Assembly (NCBI GenBank): GCA_054601695.1 | Contig: BAAHQB010000001.1 | Span: 930,001 to 994,000, forward strand | Length of the DNA stretch: 64,000 bases | Reading direction: 5' to 3' | Source of the DNA: Amorphochlora amoebiformis | Taxonomy: Eukaryota; Cercozoa; Chlorarachniophyceae | Shown: in pieces, positions 1-49,616 of the stretch | How positions within the stretch are numbered: the first letter of the stretch is position 1 | Layout: each line of letters begins with the position of its first letter | Notes under the pieces: generated by a model | Seen by the model: only the letters and a program-made list of their open reading frames with translations | The model's database searches: none | What the model was told of the DNA's origin: nothing | Translations under genes and position numbers: made by a program

Positions 1-376
1 ACTTAGTATTCTAACCTTAAGACAGCTTAAACCCAAACCCTATCTCTTATCTCAAACCCTAGTCCTAGCCCTGACTTGACCATAACCTGTAATCCTAACC
101 CAAACTCTAAACCTAACCCTTAGAGACGGGTCAATCCTAACCCGTGCCCAAAGCCTAAGCCTAACCCTAACCGAGTCAATGGTCCTCGGACTAAGACATG
201 CTGAATTATCTGGTCCTATCGTAAGCGTAATCCTAAGCATATCTCTAGACTGAACCCTAAGCATAACGCAAACCCAACTCACCTCCCGAATTCCTCTCGC
301 GCTTGGCTATCTCCCTGTGGGTATATATATATATGTATGTATATATATATATATATGTATGTGTATGTATATATAT

Positions 377-475
<99 letters not shown>

Positions 476-536
476 ATGCATAATATTTAAATTCACTTAC
501 ATATATGCATGTGCGCATACATTTGCATACTGTAGA

Positions 537-575
<39 letters not shown>
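1..575. repeat. Degenerate CCCTAA repeats followed by (TA)n
   Basis: Positions 1-290 are CCCTAA-like hexamers with many substitutions. They hold one copy of a dispersed unit near 172-225 (GTCAATGGTCCTCGGAC followed by ACATGCTGAAT). From 320 to 570 the sequence is (TA)n broken by a short unique stretch at 480-535. I see no gene. Confidence 0.8.
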
Positions 576-618
576 CACAGAGTGAACAGTCTCAAGACAG
601 AGATAGATGAAAGTCAGG

Positions 619-650
<32 letters not shown>

Positions 651-832
651 TATTCACAGAGTAAAAAGTCTAAAGACAGAGATAGACGAAAGTCAGACAT
701 ATATATATATATATACATGTGTACATATGTATATATATATATATATACATACATATATATATAATATATATTTATATATATCTTCACAGAATGAGCACTC
801 TAAAGACAAAGACAGACGAAACCGAGACATCG
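575..832. repeat. Three tandem copies of an exon-like island separated by TA
   Basis: Three related islands of about 50 bp start near 575, 653 and 783. Each begins TTCACAGA and continues with a CTAAAGACAGAGATAGA-type core, and TA tracts separate them. All begin with CACAG, which looks like a splice acceptor on the plus strand. The third copy runs into a short CAGA repeat. The layout matches the partial exon copies seen inside the genes further on, but I could not assign these to a gene. Confidence 0.6.
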
Positions 833-929
833 ATAGACAGACAGACAGACAGACGAAAACAAGCCAAAACACAAATGAAAATGAAGAAATAGAGCAACAC
901 AGATAGAGAGAACTTTGCTACTATTACCG

Positions 930-1060
930 TCATAGGATTCGGATTAGTGTCAGGGTAGGGTTAGGTTCAGGGTTAGGGTTAGTGTTAGGGTAGGGTTAGG
1001 TTCAGGGTTAGGGTTAGTGTTAGGGTAGGGTTAGGTTCAGGGTTAGGGTTAGTGTTATTG
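930..1060. repeat. TTAGGG-type array with about 36-bp higher-order unit
   Basis: Telomere-type hexamers on the plus strand are organised as three near-identical units of about 36 bp (GTTAGGTTCAGGGTTAGGG). CCCTAA-type runs follow at 1155-1200 and 1340-1400. Confidence 0.8.
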
Positions 1061-1078
1061 TCCTTCCGTCGTCCGTTC

Positions 1079-4663
<3,585 letters not shown>

Positions 4664-5411
4664 TCCTCCTTCTAACCCACTGTAGTTTCCAACCGCCTGT
4701 GACCCCCCGCGCAAGCACATGAATCTGCCTTGAAAACAGCGGTTCTCCCGAGGAAATCGAAAAATTCCGCTTGGACTAACTCGCAATGTCGAAAAATAGC
4801 GTGGGGGCGACCCTAATATCATTATGGACACCCCCAGCGCGGCCCAAAGCCAGCAGATTCGACCATCGCGCGGGCGCATGCGTGTTTGGCTGCGGGAGAG
4901 TCTCCGGAGATCCAAGTGTTCCATTAACCTCTAGAATGAGATTTGTGTATCTTTTAGATATCTTAATATATCACTTATGGATATTTGTATATTTGTTTGT
5001 AGATATGCAGATACTATTTATTTGATATCCTCACGGCACGGTTTGACAAACTCGCTTTAGGTAATCCTGCGTAAATTCCACGTTTTAATCCGGGGATCCC
5101 TGGGGATTATCGAGTGACTGGGTAATTTTTCGGCATTTTCATGGCAGGGCGCCTTCAGTGGCCAGCCCCTAGAAATCCCCCACAGGGAGGATAACTAGTT
5201 TTATATGAACTTAATACTAGTTTTTTAAGCTTTCACAGTCTCACACATCCTATTAAATCTAAAATATTCAAGGGGGAACTTCAGATAAGAGTGATTTCTT
5301 GGGCTGACGAAGGAGGGAAAGGACGGGCAACACGAGTTGACACGTGTTTAGAATGAAGGCACCCGTCAAAACTTTTTGATTTTATTCCGAAAGAAAACAT
5401 CGGTATTTGGA
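4664..5411. promoter_or_regulatory. Unique spacer between two divergent genes
   Basis: This is about 750 bp of TA-poor unique sequence between the predicted starts at 4663 (minus) and 5412 (plus), so it probably holds both promoters. I see no clear TATA box or repeated motif that I would defend. A minus-strand open frame runs through 4664-4924 and could be extra coding sequence of the left gene. Confidence 0.4.
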
Positions 5412-18351
<12,940 letters not shown>

Positions 18352-18904
18352 TCGATTAGTAGCTCGCTTATTTACAATTTAACATATCCGTATGAAGGCT
18401 TGACCTATGTAGAATGGAACTGAGACTGGTGAGACACCTTTCGACTAGTTCGAATTTGAACGATCTCTAGGACACTGTAGTACGAGAATACTACTACCAG
18501 TGCGTATTACTAGTATTAGTGTAGCTATGCTATTATACCAGATTAATCAGGTATACACCTTTCGACTAGTTCGAATTTGCTACGATCTCTACTAGCTCTA
18601 GGATCTAGTACTTCTAGCTAGCTTTGTAGAATCTGTTAATCCCTTAATCAGTCCATGGCTAACTATCTAGACTATCTCTAGTATCTACTCGTCTAGATTG
18701 AAAAATGGTTTTACAACATTTATACTGGCGTGTAGATGTCTACGGCATCATTTTGAGTTAACTCAGTTGTTATTAATTCTAGTAATTAGAGATGTAAATT
18801 TTGCTATAACATTCTAGAACAATATCTAGAATTATTAGTTGCTAAATCTCTCCAGCTGGCAAATTAACTTAGATGATGGCCCACATTATTAAAAACATCA
18901 ACTA
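18352..18904. other. CTAG-rich spacer between convergent genes
   Basis: This is unique sequence without TA tracts, unusually rich in CTAG and TCTAG. The segment CACCTTTCGACTAGTTCG occurs twice (about 18439 and 18559). I see no gene. The lipoxygenase ends at its left edge and a minus-strand gene ends at its right edge. Confidence 0.6.
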
Positions 18905-19065
18905 CTAGGGACCGAGATTCAAGAATGCGGCTCGATCGACGACCTCCGTGAACTTTTCGATCGCCTATGCGTGTAAAGATCCATGTACAAAATGTATTTT
19001 TATAAATTGTGCTGTATGATGTTTGTTTATATAATATATATATATTATATATATATAATTATATA

Positions 19066-19116
<51 letters not shown>

Positions 19117-19124
19117 GTATACAT

Positions 19125-19158
<34 letters not shown>

Positions 19159-19385
19159 GTAAATATATGTACTGGCACGGGGTGGGGTGTACATGTCAAC
19201 CTGCGTACAACTCTGCCGTTGGAACGCGACAATATAGCTGTTGACGGTGGAGACGACTTTCTCGACTGCAGGATCGGGGTCGACACTCGAAAGCTTACGT
19301 TCGGAAATATCGCAGTGCTGTGGCATTTAGTATCGCGAGTAAATTATATGGATAGGTGTATGTATAGGTACATATGTATGCCTAC

Positions 19386-19419
<34 letters not shown>

Positions 19420-19571
19420 ATATATATAATACAGGGTAATTGTGGCGCTTTTGTAACCTGTTATTTATGTATATCATAGAGGAAGTGGGACTTGTGTAAC
19501 ATGTTACGGATATATATTCGTATCTTTACTATATGTATATATATGTATACATATGTATATGTGTATGCATG

Positions 19572-19604
<33 letters not shown>

Positions 19605-19608
19605 AGTA

Positions 19609-19647
<39 letters not shown>

Positions 19648-19689
19648 GTAATAATAATATAGAGGAATTGTGGCGCTTGTGTAACATGT

Positions 19690-19731
<42 letters not shown>

Positions 19732-19742
19732 ATATATATACA

Positions 19743-19773
<31 letters not shown>

Positions 19774-19886
19774 ATATATATATATATATATACATATATA
19801 CATATATATATATATATTATAATTACATGGCTTTAGTGTCGATGGCAAGCTTCACGAGAACCTGGAGAGATTATAGGCAACATACC

Positions 19887-19949
<63 letters not shown>

Positions 19950-20060
19950 CTTATAATAATATACCTTTTGCCTTGCCCCAGACCGATTCATCTGCTGCTT
20001 GTCTGATTTTACCACTAATGACCTATGTTATATATATTACATATTTTATATATATGTATA

Positions 20061-20140
<80 letters not shown>

Positions 20141-20248
20141 CAATGAATATTTGGCTGAAAGGACTTTTCATCAGATTACGATAGCATACGTACCATTACA
20201 GATACTTTTTACTATATAATATATATATGTATATATACAATCATATTA

Positions 20249-20281
<33 letters not shown>

Positions 20282-20425
20282 GATATTTCTATATATATAT
20301 ATATATTTATAGATATTGGTGTGTGTAATGATAGCACATGTACGCTCACACATGCTTTATATTATGTATGTGTGTATAGGTGTGTATATATGTGTGTGTG
20401 TATATGTATATATATTTATGTACAT

Positions 20426-20499
<74 letters not shown>

Positions 20500-20581
20500 C
20501 AATATATATATATATATACATATTTATGTGTATATTTTACAATATATACATATATATATGTATATTACATATTATATGCAC

Positions 20582-20625
<44 letters not shown>

Positions 20626-20801
20626 TATTTAGGTTATGCGTAAATATGAATATATATGTTCTAAATATATTACCTTGACACTCTTGGATTGAATGCCAGA
20701 TTCTCTATGTTCATTTGCGCCTTTCCCACCTTGAACTCCAAGCTCAGTAGCTTAATAAGATTTTATATATATATGTGTGTGTGTATATATATATTATATA
20801 T

Positions 20802-20858
<57 letters not shown>

Positions 20859-20908
20859 TTATATATATTTGGGACTATCCTGCCTAGAACCCCAGGTTCA
20901 GAATCCAT
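18905..20908 (-). CDS. Unrecognised small 8-exon gene
   Basis: Predicted exons: 20908-20891 (ATG), 20750-20674, 20204-20194, 20002-19965, 19861-19827, 19457-19433, 19317-19201 and 18964-18905 (TAG). The total is 381 nt, or 126 residues, with all phases consistent. The strongest exons are 20750-20674 ([19 protein letters not shown]), 19317-19201 ([17 protein letters not shown]) and the last ([15 protein letters not shown]), which have purine-first, C-ending codons on this strand. The 11-nt exon and the first exon rest on phase alone. I do not recognise the family; helices are likely. Two decayed copies of the 25-nt exon lie 5' of it at 19478-19512 and 19660-19692. A plus-strand frame over the last exon also looks coding but has no partner exons. 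Confidence 0.45.
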
Positions 20909-21151
20909 CGTCGATATATCCGTAAAGATATATTTATGTATATAAATATACGTACTATATATATATATATATGTAGTTCTCTATCCTGTGAAACCACCTC
21001 TGATCTTGTAGTGACTTAGTGTGTATATGTGACCTCTACTCCTGTGACATACCCTATGTACTGTGCTTTTGTAGGGTATCGTAGGGTACTCATACTGAGT
21101 GCGTCCCCGCTAAGAGTTGTCTTTCACACAATTCACTGACAACTGTTGGCT
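20909..21151. other. Spacer without a recognised gene
   Basis: A TA tract is followed by about 250 bp of unique sequence (20980-21245) with GTAGGGTA-type short repeats. I see no exon that I can support. Confidence 0.4.
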
Positions 21152-30956
<9,805 letters not shown>

Positions 30957-31132
30957 GTACGCATGCCACGGCCAGCAAAAAAAATATCAATGGGTGTTAA
31001 CACACGTTGTGCATGTCTGTCTCATCGACGCATGCGTGTAATGAGAGCCAATATGTACATAGCTATTTTGTGGACCCGTTTTGAGCATGTACATAGGGGC
31101 TCGCATGTATAGTGTACGTGGATGTTGAAACG

Positions 31133-38752
<7,620 letters not shown>

Positions 38753-39033
38753 GTCGTCAGCGGTGCGAGAAGTTTTGATGGCCTTAATCACTCGTAACTT
38801 GAGTTATCACAGTTTTTATCCATTACGGAGGGAGGGGTTGTTCTTTGCAAGGACCCCGAGGTATGGACTCACACTAAAACCCGATTAAGGATTATACCAA
38901 TCACGTCAAGCTCAACCCAATTCTTGACTCTTACAAAATTGAATCTCTATAAAGCCTGCCAAGGATCCATTCTGAATTATGTGATACCATGCACCGATAA
39001 AGCTCTGTTGTTATTATCCTATACGTGGACCAG
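38753..39033. promoter_or_regulatory. Spacer between divergent C2/RGS-type and PH genes
   Basis: A TA-free unique spacer of 280 bp separates the predicted start at 38752 (minus) from the first PH exon found at 39034 (plus). It probably contains the C2/RGS-type promoter and an unrecognised first exon of the PH gene, because no ATG lies in the first PH exon. Confidence 0.35.
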
Positions 39034-41993
<2,960 letters not shown>

Positions 41994-42069
41994 ATGGAGA
42001 CGTGATCCAGTCGGGAAGGGGATTCCATAGCTGGTACATGAGCCAGCAAATCCATGCGTACATGAACTA

Positions 42070-42249
42070 TGGGAATACATTATATATGCGAATGTGAATA
42101 ACTTTTTTGGTACGGCATGCATACATATAAATTACATATACACAAAGATAGCACATATGTATGCACATATACATATGTATATATATATGTATAAATATAC
42201 ATATATATGTACATGTATATATATATATATATGTATAATATATATGTTT

Positions 42250-42293
<44 letters not shown>

Positions 42294-42349
42294 GTAATTA
42301 TATAAATGAACACGTACACGCACTTACACACAGACACATACAAACATTC

Positions 42350-42381
<32 letters not shown>

Positions 42382-42448
42382 CTAAATATATACACATAGA
42401 CACACATAATACACATATATATACACCTATGTGTAAATGCACATGTAT

Positions 42449-42520
<72 letters not shown>

Positions 42521-42585
42521 ACGTATCTCAAATTAAATATGTAGAAGAGAGAAAGACTAGAATGATACTTATAATATGTAAATAC

Positions 42586-42616
<31 letters not shown>

Positions 42617-42699
42617 ATATATATACCCAGAAGATAGCATCATCCCTCAATACATACTCGTCCATATCCTCATCATTTACATCACTATACCTAAACATT

Positions 42700-42743
<44 letters not shown>

Positions 42744-42783
42744 TTGGTCACCTCCATGCCATTTGAATCACTCTAACTCAGCA

Positions 42784-42819
<36 letters not shown>

Positions 42820-42855
42820 GTCAAAAATACATGTGAAAACATAGAAACATAATGT
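42070..42855. repeat. TA and CA/TG dinucleotide tracts
   Basis: Mixed (TA)n, ATACAC and TGTG tracts. Short unique pieces at 42540-42575 and 42640-42780 show no splice-framed coding signal. Confidence 0.7.
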
Positions 42856-43880
42856 TTGTATGTATGTGTGTATGTATGTATGTATGTATGTATGCATTGT
42901 ATGCATGTATGTATGCATGTATGTATGCATGTATGTATGCATGTATGTATGCGCGTATGTATGCATGTATGTATGCATGTATGTATGCGCGTATGTATGC
43001 ATGTATGTATGCGCGTATGTATGCATGTATGTATGCATGTATGTATGCATGTATGTATGCATGTATGTATGCATGTATGTATGCATGTATGTATGCATGT
43101 ATGTATGCATGTATGTATGCGCGTATGTATGCATGTATGTATGCATGTATGTATGCATGTATGTATGCATGTATGTATGCATGTATGTATGCATGTATGT
43201 ATGCATGTATGTATGCGCGTATGTATGCATGTATGTATGCATGTATGTATGCATGTATGTATGCATGTATGTATGCGCGTATGTATGCATGTATGTATGC
43301 ATGTATGTATGCATGTATGTATGCATGTATGTATGCGCGTATGTATGCATGTATGTATGCATGTATGTATGCATGTATGTATGCATGTATGTATGCGCGT
43401 ATGTATGCATGTATGTATGCGCGTATGTATGCATGTATGTATGCATGTATGTATGCATGTATGTATGCATGTATGTATGCATGTATGAATGCGCGTATGT
43501 ATGCATGTATGTATGCATGTATGTATGCATGTATGTATGCATGTATGTATGCATGTATGTATGCATGTATGTATGCATGTATGTATGCATGTATGTATGC
43601 GCGTATGTATGCATGTATGTATGCATGTATGTATGCATGTATGTATGCATGTATGTATGCATGTATGTATGCATGTATGTATGCATGTATGTATGCATGT
43701 ATGTATGCATGTATGTATGCGCGTATGTATGCATGTATGGATACACAAGAGTGAACTCGCATATACTCACACAAATGTATTAGTAACAGTTATATATATC
43801 GTATGCATGTATGTATGCATGTATGTATGCATGTATGGATACATTAGAGTGTACACCCATATACTCACCCAATGTATTTA
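42856..43880. repeat. ATGC/ATGT tetranucleotide satellite, about 0.9 kb
   Basis: A 12-bp unit (ATGCATGTATGT) repeats about 70 times, with a variant ATGCGCGTATGT at irregular spacing. The core is 42900-43740, and a short second block lies at 43803-43840 after a 60-bp unique spacer. A similar spacer follows the second block (GATACA-AGAGTG-AC). All six frames are open for 200-330 codons, purely because a 12-bp unit has no stops. Confidence 0.95.
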
Positions 43881-43888
43881 GCAACAGT

Positions 43889-43950
<62 letters not shown>

Positions 43951-44340
43951 ATATAGTATGTACACACATAAAAACACACATCAACAATTTCGGACATAAA
44001 CAACACACACACACACACATACACGAATGAAATAACATACACACAACACATACACATTTAAATTCAATAATAAAAAACAGTGCATACACATATATATATA
44101 TATATATATATGTATGTATATGTATATTATATATATATATATGTATATATAAATATATTATAGATATATACATATATATATATATATAAATATATAGATA
44201 TATATATATACATATATTACATATACAATTGACATATATATATACATACTTTAAGACCTTTCTGTTGATATTGCTTGCTGATACGCTAAGGATAGTAATA
44301 TCGCGCTCGCAAGTAGCATCAGAGGAGGAAAAACTGGAAT
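43880..44340. repeat. TA tracts with short unique islands
   Basis: TA tracts and CACA-rich DNA, with a unique island at 44250-44340 (AAGACCTTTCTGTTGATATT onward). I could not place it in a gene. Confidence 0.5.
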
Positions 44341-44905
44341 AGAGAGGGTTAGGGTTAGGGTTAGGGTTAGGTTAGAGTTAGGTTAGGGTTAGGGTTAGGG
44401 TTAGGGTTAGGGTTAGGGTTAGGCTGAATTGAATCCAACGTATGTGTACGATTATTCTCCATGCATAAAATTATGTATATATATATATATTTATTATATA
44501 TATATATATATATAGTGTATATTCTAACTCTAACCCTAATCCCTAATCCTAACCTTAACCCCTAACCCTAACCCTAACCCCTAACCCTAACCCTAACCCT
44601 AACCCTAACCTTAAACCTTACTATAACCCTAATCCCTAACCCTAACCTTAACCCCTAACCCTAACCCTAACCCCTAACCCTAACCCTAACCCTAACCCTA
44701 ACCTTAACCCTTACTAACTCTAACCCTAATCCCTAACCCTAACCTTAACCCCTAACCCTAACCCTAACCCCTAACCCTAACCCTAACCCTAACAACTCTA
44801 ACCCTAATCCCTAACCCTAACCTTAACCCCTAACCCTAACCCTAACCCCTAACCCTAACCCTAACCCTAACCCTAACCCTAACCTTAACCCTTACCCTAC
44901 TCACC
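44340..44905. repeat. Inverted telomere-type arrays with higher-order units
   Basis: TTAGGG-type repeats (44345-44425) face CCCTAA-type repeats (44525-44905) across a TA spacer. The CCCTAA part has about four higher-order units of 80-100 bp. Each begins near ACTCTAACCCTAATCCCTAA and then has CCTTAACCCC. Confidence 0.85.
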
Positions 44906-44919
44906 GTTTGCTAGTAAAT

Positions 44920-44963
<44 letters not shown>

Positions 44964-44994
44964 GTTTGATAGTGAATATGGTTATATATATTTG

Positions 44995-45060
<66 letters not shown>

Positions 45061-45125
45061 ATATAAAGGTATATGAACATACTCACACAGACAATATACA
45101 TGTAATCATGTTGCAAGTATTTTAA

Positions 45126-45178
<53 letters not shown>

Positions 45179-45186
45179 ATATGCTG

Positions 45187-45259
45187 CCAGACTTATGGGT
45201 CGACGATATCGATGCATTGTTACGATGTATTCATATTACATATGTATATATATATATAC

Positions 45260-45308
<49 letters not shown>

Positions 45309-45930
45309 ATATTTACATATGTATGCAAAGATGCGCATACATATATACACATATATATGTGTATATATATATATATATATATGTACATATATTCACATAT
45401 AATATATATATGTATATATATATATATATATATATTACCGAAGTAGTATATTCGAAGCTTCTTCTGTAGCATAAGGAGACGTTTCTACGAGTATATATAA
45501 TATATATATATATATATATATGTATACATATGCAATATATATATATACGTACATATATATATATATATGTGTATATACATAAGCATACATACATATATAC
45601 ATATACATTCAGTATGATTGACGTATTTATAAATATATATTTAAATATATATATATATATATATATAAATTCTTGATGTCTACGTACTCACGGACTATTG
45701 ACAGCCACGCTCTGGCATAGGCCGCATGGGTGTCTTGACACTCAAGACGTGGGTTGTCTTGATGGGATGTCTTCACAGTCAATGTGTGGGGTGTCTTGAC
45801 AGCGAATATGTGGGGTGTATTCTCCAGTTTACAGAGGTGAAATTTACTCATAGACTCTCTTTAGAGCCAAACTCTGGCATTCGGCGTATGGGTGTCTCTT
45901 GAGAGTCAGGACGTGGACGTATTGACAGTC
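45187..45930. other. Isolated exon-like islands and a duplicated island
   Basis: Plus-strand island 45191-45226 has the acceptor GCTGCCAG, reads [11 protein letters not shown] and has donor GTATTC. Minus-strand island 45463-45439 has acceptor CTACAG and donor GTAATA. From 45660 to 45935 two related islands carry GACACCCAT-GC-AATGCCAGAG on the minus strand. The first continues to a good donor GTGAGT (45690), the second to GTAAAT. GTGGGGTGTCTTGACAG repeats lie between them. I cannot join these into a gene. Confidence 0.35.
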
Positions 45931-45932
45931 AA

Positions 45933-45973
<41 letters not shown>

Positions 45974-45992
45974 TACATACTTATTATAATCT

Positions 45993-46028
<36 letters not shown>

Positions 46029-46063
46029 AACATGTGTGTATGAAATATAAATATATTATGTAT

Positions 46064-46122
<59 letters not shown>

Positions 46123-46159
46123 CATATATATATATATATATATGTTTTATTCAATATAT

Positions 46160-46330
46160 ATATATATATACGTAACATCCTCAAAAATAAAAAAAAAAAT
46201 AAATAAATAAAAAAAATTGTACTACATTTTTCGACAAAAGATTAGTCCTGCGCCTAAATTTATAAAAAAAAAAATAAATAAATAAATTGGCGGAGGGTTA
46301 AGCTTTTAGTATTCTTTACGTGTATCACGA
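46160..46330. other. A-rich unique segment
   Basis: Runs of A with TAAA repeats (AAATAAATAAATAAA at two places) flank a 60-bp unique core. The A-runs might be remnants of inserted polyadenylated DNA, but no open frame or target-site duplication is visible. Confidence 0.35.
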
Positions 46331-46379
46331 TGTAGGATTCAAGGTTAGGGTAGTAACTTTCAACTTATAGAGTCGTTTT

Positions 46380-47013
46380 TCAAATTAGGGTTAGGGTTAG
46401 GGTTAGGGTTAGGGATTGATATACGATGCTCGACGAAAGCCCCTAAGAGAGGTTTTATGCTTCCTTCTGATATGGGTTGTTTTCCGGTTAGGGTTAGGGT
46501 TAGGAGGGTTAGGGTTGGTTAGGGTTAGGGTAAGGGTTCGGCTTAGGGATAGAAAGATTAGGATTAGGGTTAGGATTAGGATTAGGGTTAGGGTTAGGGA
46601 TAGGGTTAGGAACGTTAGGATTAGGAGTAAGGAAGGTTGGATTAGGTAGGTTAGGATTATGATTAGGATTAGGGTTAGGGTTAGGTTAGGGTTAGGGTTA
46701 GGGTTAGCGTTAGGGTTACGGTAAGGAAGTTTAGGATTAGGGCTGGAGTTATGGCTAGGATTAGGGTTATAGTTAGGGTTGGGAAGGATAGGATTACGGA
46801 TAGGGTTAGGGTTAGGGTTAGGGTTAGAGTTAGGGTTTGGGTTAGGAAGGTCAGGATTAGGATTAGGGTTAGGTTAGGGTTAGGCTTAGGTTAGGCTTAG
46901 AAAGGTTAGCATAAAGATTAGAGTTAGGGTTAGGGGTTAGGAAGGTTAGGGTTAGGGTTAGCGTTAGATTACAACAGATCTTCCCGAAGATTACGCGAGG
47001 ATATGCATAAATT

Positions 47014-47058
<45 letters not shown>

Positions 47059-47456
47059 ATGTACATATACATCGGGTTAAGAGGCTAGGGTTAGGGTTAG
47101 GGTTAGGCTTAGGGTTAGGGCTAGGATTAGGATTAGGATTATGGTTAAGAGGTCGGGATTAGGGTTATGGTTAGGATTAGGATTAGGTTTAGGATTAGCA
47201 TTAGAGTTTAGAGGTTGGGTTTAGGGTTATAGGGCTAAGAGGGTTAGGATTAGGCTTAGGATTAGCATTAGGGTTAAGAGGTTAGGATTAGGGTTAGGGC
47301 TAAGAGGGTTAGGATTAGGCTTAGGATTAGGGTTAGGATTCGCATTAGGGTTAAGAGGTTAGGGTTAGGGCTAGGGCATAGGGTTAGGATTAGGGTTATA
47401 TGAGGCCATGGAGAGTGGAAGTATAGTATGGATATGCATTAATTTTATTACATATG

Positions 47457-47488
<32 letters not shown>

Positions 47489-47689
47489 TATATACGCGTA
47501 TATATATATGTATAACACCTTGTATTCTTGTGTTCTTGGCCTTGAATCTCCCTGGGCTTATCTACGAGGCTAGGGTTATGAGTTACGGTTAGGGTTAGGG
47601 CTAGGGTTAGGGTTAGGGTTAGGGTTATCTTCCCGAAAAGGTGTGTATAAATTTGTGGATATATATATATATATATATATATAAATATA

Positions 47690-47726
<37 letters not shown>

Positions 47727-47734
47727 ATATAATG

Positions 47735-47772
<38 letters not shown>

Positions 47773-48096
47773 GGGGGTTAAGAGGCTAGGATTAGGGTTA
47801 GGGTTAGAGTTGGGATTAGGGTTAGGATTAGGGTTGGGGTTAATGGTTGGGATTAGGGTTAGGGTTAGGATTAGGGATAGAGGTTAGGGGTTAAGGTTTA
47901 GGATTAGCATTAGGGTTCAGGGGTTAGGGTTAGAGCTGGGGCTAAGAGGGTTAGGATTAGGGTTATATCGGGCCATGGAGAGTGGAAGTATAGTATGCAT
48001 ATACATTAATTATATTACATATCTATATATATAGATAAATGCATGTATATACATCATACATACATATATATATATATATTATATATATATAATATA

Positions 48097-48136
<40 letters not shown>

Positions 48137-48183
48137 TGTATAATATATATATGTATACATATATATATATATATACATATGTG

Positions 48184-48216
<33 letters not shown>

Positions 48217-48515
48217 ATATATCACCTTGCATTCTTGTGTTCCTGACCTTGAATTTCCCTGGGCTTACCACTTGGGTTAGAGTTAGGATCAGATTATTCA
48301 GCATGTCTTAGTCCTAGGACCATTGACTCCTCCACAGAGTGGGGCTTTAGTGCTGTTTGGGATAACAGCAGATCGGGGTGTTGGGGGTGTTGAGTGCTAA
48401 TGTGATGGGGTGTTGTGGGCCTGAGAGTGTGGTATGCGGGTGAAAAATTGTGTGATATGAGACTTTGTGGCTAGGGTTAGGGTTAGGGTTAGGGTTAGGG
48501 TTAGGGTTGAGTTAC
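46380..48515. repeat. Long degenerate TTAGGG-type region with segmental duplication
   Basis: TTAGGG-type hexamers with many GGATTA, GGTTAA and TAGGCT variants fill 46385-46970, 47085-47400, 47575-47630, 47775-47985 and 48475-48515. Unique islands recur between them. GCCATGGAGAGTGGAAGTAT is present at about 47405 and 47975. An ACACAAGAAT-containing island is present at 47519 and 48226. ACAACAGATCTT is present at 46975 and 48513. The layout indicates a tandem duplication with a period of about 0.6-0.7 kb. Confidence 0.8.
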
Positions 48516-48553
48516 AACAGATCTTAGAGAAGATTATGCGAAGGTATATATAA

Positions 48554-48589
<36 letters not shown>

Positions 48590-48625
48590 GTATATAATAT
48601 ATATATATATACATGTACATTATAC

Positions 48626-48663
<38 letters not shown>

Positions 48664-48699
48664 ACCCGAGAGGAGAGGGGTAGGTGAGAGGCATGATGA

Positions 48700-48730
<31 letters not shown>

Positions 48731-48793
48731 AACCCGAGAGGAGAGGGGTAGGTGAGAGGCAAGATGTTGCCGCTACGAATCGTATTATTCGAT
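47519..48793 (-). CDS. Partial gene with tandem duplicated 33-nt exon
   Basis: Exon 48793-48734 has a strong acceptor (a T-rich tract before TTCCCAG) and reads [19 protein letters not shown] with phase 2 at its end. Two 33-nt exons, 48258-48226 and 47551-47519, accept that phase and leave the same phase. Both read EIQGQEHKN, then Ala or Thr. They differ at four bases: three are synonymous third positions and one changes Ala to Thr. Both keep CCCAG acceptors and GT donors, so either or both could be included without breaking the frame. A decayed copy of the end of the first exon lies 3' of it at 48660-48700. I do not recognise the protein and found no start or stop. Confidence 0.4.
48283..48372 (+). 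repeat. Dispersed unit embedded in telomere-type arrays
   Basis: The unit reads GATCAGATTATTCAGCATGT, then TAGTCCTAGGACCATTGACTC, then GTGGGGCT and GCTGTTTGGGAT. Related copies lie at 52678-52765 and 55508-55562 (same strand, within TTAGGG) and at 172-225 and 26395-26450 (opposite strand, within CCCTAA). Weaker matches lie near 1285 and 58395. Confidence 0.8.
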
Positions 48794-48846
48794 CTGGGAA
48801 CCCAAAAAAAAAAACCAGAAAAATTAGACATATAAATTTATATATT

Positions 48847-48883
<37 letters not shown>

Positions 48884-48887
<4 letters not shown>

Positions 48888-49054
48888 CCCTCTTTCTCTC
48901 TCTCCCTCTCCCTCTCTCCCTCTCTTTCTCTCTCTCTCTCTCTCCCTCTCTCTCTCTCTCTCCCTCTCTCTCTCTCCCTCTCTCTCTCCCTCTCCCTCTC
49001 TCTCTCCCTCTCTCTCTCTCTCTCCCTCTCTCTCCCTCTCTCTCTCTCTCTCTA

Positions 49055-49106
<52 letters not shown>

Positions 49107-49187
49107 TCTCTCTCTCTCTCTCCCTCTCTCTCTCTCTATCTCTCTCTCTCCTTCTCTCTCTCTCCCTCTCTTTCTCTCCCTCTCTCT

Positions 49188-49257
<70 letters not shown>

Positions 49258-49412
49258 ATCCCTCTCTTCTCTCTCTCTCTCCCCCCCTCTCTCTCTCTCC
49301 CTCTCTCTGTCTCCCTCTCTCTCTCTCTTTCTCTCTCTCTCTCTTTCCCTCTCCCCCTCTCTCCCTCTCTCTCTCTCTCTCTCTGTCTCCCTCTCTCTCT
49401 CTCCCTCTCTCT

Positions 49413-49457
<45 letters not shown>

Positions 49458-49561
49458 CCTCTCTCTCTCTCTCCCTCTCTCTCTCTCCCTCTTTCTCTCT
49501 CCCTCCCTCTCTCCTCTCTCCCTCCCTCTCTCTCACTCTCTCCCTCTCTCCCTCTCTCGCT

Positions 49562-49616
<55 letters not shown>

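Noticed and set aside
18911-18978. Plus-strand frame [17 protein letters not shown] ending in a stop
   Set aside because: No upstream plus exon is available because the lipoxygenase ends at 18351. The minus frame fits the neighbouring exon in phase.
42778-43881. Six overlapping frames of 130-330 codons (Met-His-Thr-Tyr, Cys-Met-Tyr-Val types)
   Set aside because: A 12-bp repeat without stops gives open frames in all six phases; this is satellite DNA.
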